A DNA stretch of 9,327 nt from Synechococcales cyanobacterium PMM_0002 (GTDB taxonomy: Bacteria; Cyanobacteriota; Cyanobacteriia; Elainellales; Elainellaceae): the NCBI GenBank assembly GCA_949127925.1, contig CASBQX010000347.1, forward strand, positions 1 through 9,327, written 5' to 3'. The position numbers and the translations under genes are program-made. The notes beneath the pieces were generated by a model that had not been told where the DNA came from, did not search any database, and saw only the letters and a list, made by a program, of their open reading frames with translations. This document shows, in pieces, positions 6,867 through 9,327 of the stretch. Within the stretch, counting starts at the first letter, position 1; each line of letters opens with the position of its first letter.

Positions 6867-6907
6867 ACTTACGATTTAGCAACAGTCTTACGACGGTTTT
6901 TCGTAAG
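6867..6907 (-). promoter_or_regulatory. rpsG leader with mutually exclusive pairings
   Basis: Two direct copies of CTTACGA (6868-6874 and 6887-6893) can each pair with a single TCGTAAG (6901-6907). The near pairing has 7 bp and a 7-nt loop; the far one has 8 bp (6867-6874 with 6901-6908) and a 26-nt loop. Only one can form. The element lies 42-83 nt before the rpsG start. The rest of 6826-7040 contains no gene and an 8-bp palindrome CGCTAGCG (6993-7000). A switch is an inference. Confidence 0.35.
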
Positions 6908-6926
6908 TTAAGGCAAATAGAGTCTA

Positions 6927-6932
6927 TCTATA
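6927..6932 (-). promoter_or_regulatory. Weak candidate -10 for the rpsG transcript
   Basis: The - strand reads TATAGA here, with no recognisable -35 about 17 nt upstream. It would start a transcript near 6920 with a leader of about 95 nt that includes the alternative hairpins. It is proposed only because a terminator precedes it and no better candidate was found. Confidence 0.2.
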
Positions 6933-7040
6933 GAACCGGAGTGAGGCCAGGGAGGGCTTTTCTAACTAATTTCTAACCAAGAAGAGAAGCCTCGCTAGCG
7001 CATCTGCACTTGAATGACTATCACCTTAACATGAGCATAT

Positions 7041-7065
7041 AAAAAGCCGGAGGGCAGGACGGCTT
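7041..7065 (-). terminator. Probable terminator between rpsL and rpsG
   Basis: AAGCCG (7044-7049 on the + strand) pairs with CGGCTT (7060-7065) around a 10-nt loop. On the - strand the hairpin runs into a TTTTT tract (7041-7045) and then ATATG. It lies about 100 bp past the rpsL stop. The 6-bp stem is short, so partial read-through is likely. Confidence 0.5.
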
Positions 7066-7101
7066 AAGGGCTGATACCTAGATGGCCTGAAGAAATTCTC
7101 T

Positions 7102-7139
7102 ACTGAGGCGGTCGCTAACCCCTCAGTTTAACCCTTCAG
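7102..7139 (-). repeat. Hairpin and 13-nt direct repeat downstream of rpsL
   Basis: ACTGAGG (7102-7108) pairs with CCTCAGT (7121-7127) around a 12-nt loop. Overlapping it, an 11-mer occurs twice at 13-nt spacing with one difference: TAACCCCTCAG (7116-7126) and TAACCCTTCAG (7129-7139). Each copy could supply part of the 3' arm. No T-run follows directly. Confidence 0.35.
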
Positions 7140-7163
7140 CTCAGAACCTTCCTGCGAGCTATT

Positions 7164-7574
7164 CTATTTCTTCTTCTTGCCGGCGGCGGCGGCGGCGGCA
7201 CCTGCCTTGGGTCGCTTGGCTCCGTACTTGGAACGCCCCTGTTTGCGATCCTTGACCCCAGCAGTATCGAGGGTTCCGCGAATAATGTGATAACGAACCC
7301 CAGGAAGATCTTTGACCCGACCTCCGCGAATCATCACTACAGAGTGTTCCTGTAGGTTGTGACCAATACCTGGAATGTAGGCTGTTACTTCAAACCCAGA
7401 TGTCAGACGCACCCGCGCAACTTTGCGGAGCGCAGAGTTTGGCTTTTTGGGCGTTGTGGTATAAACCCGAGTGCAAACCCCACGACGTTGAGGACAACTC
7501 TTCAACGCTGGTGATTTGGTTTTCTTCGTTAATTTTTGGCGCTCAGTCCGAATCAGCTGTTGAATTGTAGGCAT
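7164..7574 (-). CDS. rpsL: 30S ribosomal protein S12
   Basis: S12 sits at the 30S-50S interface in the decoding centre and helps set tRNA selection accuracy. The core (1-124) is canonical: MPTIQQLIR, TTTPKKPNSALRK (39-51) and GGRVKDLPGVRYHIIRG. Lys43 and Lys88 are the residues found in streptomycin-sensitive proteins, and Asp89 is the residue that is methylthiolated in E. coli. The protein has 136 residues, about a dozen more than the E. coli protein, because of a low-complexity tail, GAAAAAAGKKKK, encoded in part by six consecutive GCC codons (7182-7199 on the + strand). It is first in the cluster and has its own promoter at 7626-7655, giving a leader of about 45 nt. A terminator-like hairpin follows about 100 bp past the stop. 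Confidence 0.98.
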   Translation of the reverse strand: MPTIQQLIRTERQKLTKKTKSPALKSCPQRRGVCTRVYTTTPKKPNSALRKVARVRLTSGFEVTAYIPGIGHNLQEHSVVMIRGGRVKDLPGVRYHIIRGTLDTAGVKDRKQGRSKYGAKRPKAGAAAAAAGKKKK

Positions 7575-7625
7575 GGACGAATGGCGTACTCTGCCGCTTG
7601 TAGGTCTAACTTTTCACAGTCTTCA

Positions 7626-7655
7626 AGCATACCGAGTTTTGGAGCCAACTGTCAA
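7626..7655 (-). promoter_or_regulatory. Promoter of rpsL
   Basis: On the - strand a perfect TTGACA (7650-7655) and TATGCT (7626-7631, 4 of 6 consensus bases) are separated by 18 nt. Transcription would start near 7619 and leave a leader of about 45 nt. This is the best sigma-70-type promoter in the window, placed directly ahead of the cluster. Confidence 0.6.
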
Positions 7656-7774
7656 TTTAAGTTTAAAACTAATTCAAAATATGCCCTTTGCATGCCATGT
7701 TCACCTGGTGCTATGCAACAGACGGCCTGAATCTGGTTTTGACAGCTCTACCTGTATTGCCTTGATGTAAGCGC

Positions 7775-8119
7775 TTATCTTTTAAGCAGAGATGGGTCGA
7801 TTGAGAAGGAGTTGCCGCAACCGCAGCTTGCGATCGCCTGTGGGTTGTTGAAGCGAAACCCGCCCCCCATCAGATCTTCAGAATAGTCTACGGTTAGCTC
7901 GTCTAAGTAAATTAGGCTTTGGGAATCGACGGTAACGTCTACTCCGTGACAATTCCAGATGGAGTCTTCGGCAGCTATTTTTGAGTCGAACGCTAGCGTG
8001 TAATACCAGTTCTCACACCCGCCTGCTTCAACTTTTAGCCGAAACAGAGCGTGGGGATCGGGGTGACGAGCCTTAAGCCGACTGATTTCGACAACCGCAG
8101 CCGCACTGAGGTGAATCAT
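7775..8119 (-). CDS. A-type iron-sulfur cluster carrier (HesB/IscA family)
   Basis: This 114-residue protein belongs to the HesB/IscA/SufA family, which carries iron-sulfur clusters or iron to client apoproteins. The three conserved cysteines are present at 35 (EAGGCENWYY), 99 and 101 (SCGCGNSF), matching the positions in E. coli IscA. The residues after the first Cys, ENWYYTL, differ from the common SGFQYxL, which points to a diverged cyanobacterial branch rather than classical IscA or SufA. No nif, isc or suf gene is adjacent. It lies 200 bp upstream of rpsL on the same strand; the stop overlaps a 10-bp palindrome (7768-7777) and no clear terminator follows, so read-through toward rpsL is possible. 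The ATG at 8119 has no Shine-Dalgarno sequence. A TAAAAT -10 and three copies of a repeat lie just upstream. A HIP1 octamer is at 7830. Confidence 0.88.
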   Translation of the reverse strand: MIHLSAAAVVEISRLKARHPDPHALFRLKVEAGGCENWYYTLAFDSKIAAEDSIWNCHGVDVTVDSQSLIYLDELTVDYSEDLMGGGFRFNNPQAIASCGCGNSFSIDPSLLKR

Positions 8120-8140
8120 GCTTAGCCCAGGGATTTACTG

Positions 8141-8194
8141 GAAATGGATGCTCTGATTTTACCGCGAAAAATGGATGCATTAGAAAAATGGATG
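8141..8194 (-). promoter_or_regulatory. Promoter region of the HesB/IscA gene with three repeats
   Basis: On the - strand a TAAAAT (8156-8161) can serve as -10, with transcription starting near 8149; no -35 is seen 17 nt upstream. The sequence CATCCATTT with a following run of T and then C occurs three times: 8183-8194 and 8166-8178 (both CATCCATTTTTC) and 8141-8151 (CATCCATTTC). The copies flank the -10 on both sides. A good -10 without -35 plus repeated sites suggests a regulator-dependent promoter. The rest of 8120-8260 holds no gene; a 9-bp inverted repeat (8219-8227 with 8256-8264) overlaps the T-run of the neighbouring terminator. Confidence 0.4.
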
Positions 8195-8260
8195 TGCCCT
8201 ATTGATGTGGCTCGCTGATTTTAGTCAGCATTAGTTCAGCTCATTATCCGCCAGTTGACT

Positions 8261-8290
8261 AAAAAGGAGCTTTGCTGCGGGCAAAGCTCC
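8261..8290 (-). terminator. Strong terminator after the cupin gene
   Basis: GGAGCTTTGC (8266-8275) pairs perfectly over 10 bp with GCAAAGCTCC (8281-8290) around a 5-nt loop. On the - strand the hairpin is followed at once by TTTTT (8261-8265). It lies about 130 bp past the cupin stop and 142 bp before the HesB/IscA start, so it separates the two transcripts. Confidence 0.85.
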
Positions 8291-8295
8291 TGATT

Positions 8296-8313
8296 GAGCA
8301 ACATGGGTTGCTC
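8296..8313 (-). repeat. Hairpin next to the cupin terminator
   Basis: GAGCAAC (8296-8302) pairs perfectly with GTTGCTC (8307-8313) around a 4-nt loop. It ends 5 nt before the main terminator stem in the transcribed direction. No T-run of its own follows; it may stabilise the 3' end of the message. Confidence 0.5.
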
Positions 8314-8340
8314 TGCGCAAAAGAATTAAAAGGAATTGAC

Positions 8341-8366
8341 AAAAAGAGTGTAGAGCGTTGTCTACA
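8341..8366 (-). terminator. Secondary terminator-like hairpin after the cupin gene
   Basis: TGTAGA (8349-8354) pairs with TCTACA (8361-8366) around a 6-nt loop. On the - strand it is followed by CTC and TTTTT (8341-8345). The stem is short and AT-rich, so it is probably weak. It lies upstream of the stronger site at 8261-8290. Confidence 0.4.
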
Positions 8367-8385
8367 GGCTCGTTCAGTGCCTTAA

Positions 8386-8414
8386 CCTGCTTCCGAAATC
8401 AAGAGTTAAGCAGG
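8386..8414 (-). repeat. Hairpin just after the cupin stop codon
   Basis: CCTGCTT (8386-8392) pairs with AAGCAGG (8408-8414) around a 15-nt loop, beginning 6 nt past the stop. No T-run follows on the transcribed strand. It is the first of four successive hairpins in the 3' region of this gene. Confidence 0.4.
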
Positions 8415-8420
8415 CGTGGG

Positions 8421-8837
8421 TTAATTAGCCCGAGAATAATCGTCCTGAAACCGGACGATATCATCTTCACCAAGATACTCGCCATTTTGAACTTCAATCA
8501 GAATCAGCGGAATGACGCCAGGATTTTCTAGCCGATGCGAGGTGCAAGGGGGGACATATGTGGACTGATTGCTGAACAACAGCATTTCCTTCTCGCCACA
8601 AACTACCTTGGCAGTCCCTGATACAACAATCCAGTGTTCGCTGCGATGGTGGTGCATCTGCAAACTGAGGCGATGCCCTGGCTTGACTTCAATCCGCTTG
8701 ATTTTGTATCCTCGCGCTTCTTCCAAAATTGTAAAAGAACCCCAAGGACGAAGTTCTGTAGCTGCTACCCCATTGGGCGCAGCGGGGGTAGGTAGTGCAG
8801 AAATTGTCGATTGAGTTGCTTCTTTTGTTGAAACCAC
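8421..8837 (-). CDS. Cupin protein, mannose-6-phosphate isomerase type II domain
   Basis: This 138-residue protein corresponds to the C-terminal cupin domain of bifunctional mannose-1-phosphate guanylyltransferase/mannose-6-phosphate isomerase (PF01050). The nucleotidyltransferase half is absent. After a variable N terminus of about 27 residues come RPWGSF (30-35), GHRLSLQMHHHRSEHWIVVSG (54-74) with clustered His62-64 and Glu67 as probable metal ligands, VPPCTSHRLENPG (95-107) with His101, and LILIEVQNGEYLGEDDIVR. It may isomerise mannose-6-phosphate and fructose-6-phosphate for nucleotide-sugar or glycan synthesis, but stand-alone members are poorly characterised and no sugar gene is adjacent. 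The start is GTG at 8837, supported by AAGGAG 9 nt upstream. An upstream leader carries two hairpins; downstream come four hairpins ending in a strong terminator. radA lies upstream on the same strand across a 352-bp gap. Confidence 0.85.
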   Translation of the reverse strand: MVSTKEATQSTISALPTPAAPNGVAATELRPWGSFTILEEARGYKIKRIEVKPGHRLSLQMHHHRSEHWIVVSGTAKVVCGEKEMLLFSNQSTYVPPCTSHRLENPGVIPLILIEVQNGEYLGEDDIVRFQDDYSRAN

Positions 8838-8846
8838 AGTGCCCTA

Positions 8847-8852
8847 CTCCTT
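8847..8852 (-). promoter_or_regulatory. Shine-Dalgarno sequence supporting the cupin GTG start
   Basis: The - strand reads AAGGAG, 9 nt before the GTG at 8837. No ATG in frame lies at a comparable distance before the conserved domain, so it supports the GTG start. Confidence 0.65.
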
Positions 8853-8909
8853 GGAAAATACTGCTAAAGCCACGATGCTGGACTCTGAGCTGAACCTGGC
8901 AAGACCCGC

Positions 8910-9003
8910 TGGCCACAGCATCCGTGTGGCCAACCAAACACGCCTCATTCTTGAAAGTAACCATAGCAAACAGGGTGGGGTATCCGTCATCCGTAGCACC
9001 CTG
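8910..9003 (-). promoter_or_regulatory. Cupin leader with two hairpins sharing a loop motif
   Basis: Two perfect hairpins lie 72-166 nt upstream of the cupin start. The first in transcribed order pairs 8997-9003 (CAGGGTG on the - strand) with 8971-8977 (CACCCTG); its 19-nt loop holds ACGGAT twice. The second pairs 8925-8932 with 8910-8917 (TGGCCACA/TGTGGCCA, 8 bp); its 7-nt loop is CGGATGC. A weak promoter, TTTACG (9042-9047) and TAATGT (9018-9023), would start transcription just before the first hairpin. The rest of 8838-9189 holds no gene that I can support. Confidence 0.45.
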
Positions 9004-9102
9004 AATCTGATGCGACTACATTAACTCTTTAATCAATGAGTCGTAAATAGGTCGTTGCTTTATGGAACCTTTAGACTTGCTACGCTACGCCCTCGATTAA
9101 TC

Positions 9103-9124
9103 TCTGATTTTTATCTGATTTTCT
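9103..9124. repeat. Tandem 11-bp AT-rich repeat downstream of radA
   Basis: TCTGATTTTTA (9103-9113) is followed directly by TCTGATTTTCT (9114-9124), two tandem 11-bp units with the last two bases different. A short GCTACGCTACGCC string (9079-9091), a type of small repeat often seen between cyanobacterial genes, lies nearby. Neither has an assigned role. Confidence 0.4.
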
Positions 9125-9189
9125 AAAACAGCAGCTTACCCAGCGCCGTATGTGTTCCAGAATTCAAACTGAGAGCGATGCCCCCGATC

Positions 9190-9327
9190 CTACTCATTCT
9201 TTTTAGTGCTGACCAAGGCGATGGCGATCGCATCCACAACGCGCCCCACTGGAATGACCTCTAAGCCAACCCCTGGATAATTGGCCTGACTAGCGGGGAC
9301 GATTGCCCGCTTAAACCCCAGCTTGGC
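9190..9327 (-). CDS. radA: DNA repair protein RadA, C-terminal end (partial)
   Basis: Only the last 45 codons are in the window; the gene continues past the right edge. The peptide AKLGFKRAIVPASQ, then GVGLEVIPVGRVVDAIAIAL and the terminal STKKNE, matches the C-terminal Lon-protease-like domain of RadA (Sms), a RecA-like ATPase that promotes branch migration in recombinational repair. The zinc finger and the ATPase motifs would lie outside the window, so intactness cannot be judged. A HIP1 octamer at 9224 overlaps the DAIAIA codons. No clear terminator follows the stop at 9190. The cupin gene follows on the same strand after 352 bp and probably has its own promoter. Confidence 0.85.
   Translation of the reverse strand, partial: AKLGFKRAIVPASQANYPGVGLEVIPVGRVVDAIAIALVSTKKNE

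Noticed and set aside
7738..7760. TTGACA on the + strand downstream of the HesB/IscA gene
   Set aside because: There is no -10 at proper spacing and it would only drive antisense RNA to the HesB/IscA gene.
7768..7777. 10-bp palindrome TAAGCGCTTA over the HesB/IscA stop codon as a terminator
   Set aside because: It has no loop and no T-run, so it does not resemble an intrinsic terminator; it may be chance.
8141..8194. Pairing of GCATCC in the hesB repeats with GGATGC in the cupin leader loop
   Set aside because: Six complementary bases are too few to support an RNA-RNA interaction.
8689..8964. A 91-codon open frame on the - strand over the cupin start and leader
   Set aside because: It overlaps the cupin gene in another frame and the two leader hairpins, and its translation resembles no family I know.
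1..9327. CRISPR array, insertion sequence, tRNA, toxin-antitoxin or defence genes
   Set aside because: No regularly spaced repeats, transposase frames, tRNA folds or such protein families were seen; coding content is conserved core genes.

Overview
The window comes from a cyanobacterium. The HIP1 octamer GCGATCGC occurs ten times in 9.3 kb. The translation genes run in the order rpsL, rpsG, fusA, tuf, rpsJ, and the proteins (409-residue EF-Tu, S10 next to tuf, a stand-alone Lon N-terminal-domain protein) read as cyanobacterial. The genus cannot be fixed from this sequence.

Layout, left to right. Positions 1-508 contain no protein gene. About 39-230 folds as a long interrupted rod with a bubble strand resembling that of 6S RNA, so I call it a probable 6S RNA gene on the + strand. 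pheA (prephenate dehydratase, 509-1381, +) follows. Everything else is on the - strand. A small Lon-substrate-binding-domain protein (1422-2072) converges on pheA. A perfect 15-bp hairpin terminator (2273-2305) separates it from the ribosomal/elongation-factor cluster, which reads in its own direction rpsL (7164-7574), rpsG (6355-6825), fusA (4097-6217), tuf (2841-4070), rpsJ (2416-2733). Upstream of rpsL lie an A-type iron-sulfur carrier gene of the HesB/IscA family (7775-8119), a small mannose-phosphate-isomerase-type cupin gene (8421-8837, GTG start) and the last 45 codons of radA (9190 to beyond the right edge).

The str-type cluster supplies S12, S7, EF-G, EF-Tu and S10 for ribosome assembly and elongation. 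A hairpin with a T-run follows rpsL and another lies between tuf and rpsJ, so the five genes may be transcribed in attenuated segments rather than uniformly. rpsL has the best promoter in the window (TTGACA, 18 nt, TATGCT).

The coding content is conventional. The less ordinary material is non-coding: the probable 6S RNA; two hairpins in the cupin leader that both show an ACGGAT motif in or at the loop; three copies of a CATCCATTT-type repeat around the hesB -10 element; a run of four hairpins between the cupin gene and hesB; and mutually exclusive pairings in the rpsG leader. I found no CRISPR array, insertion sequence, tRNA, prophage or defence system.
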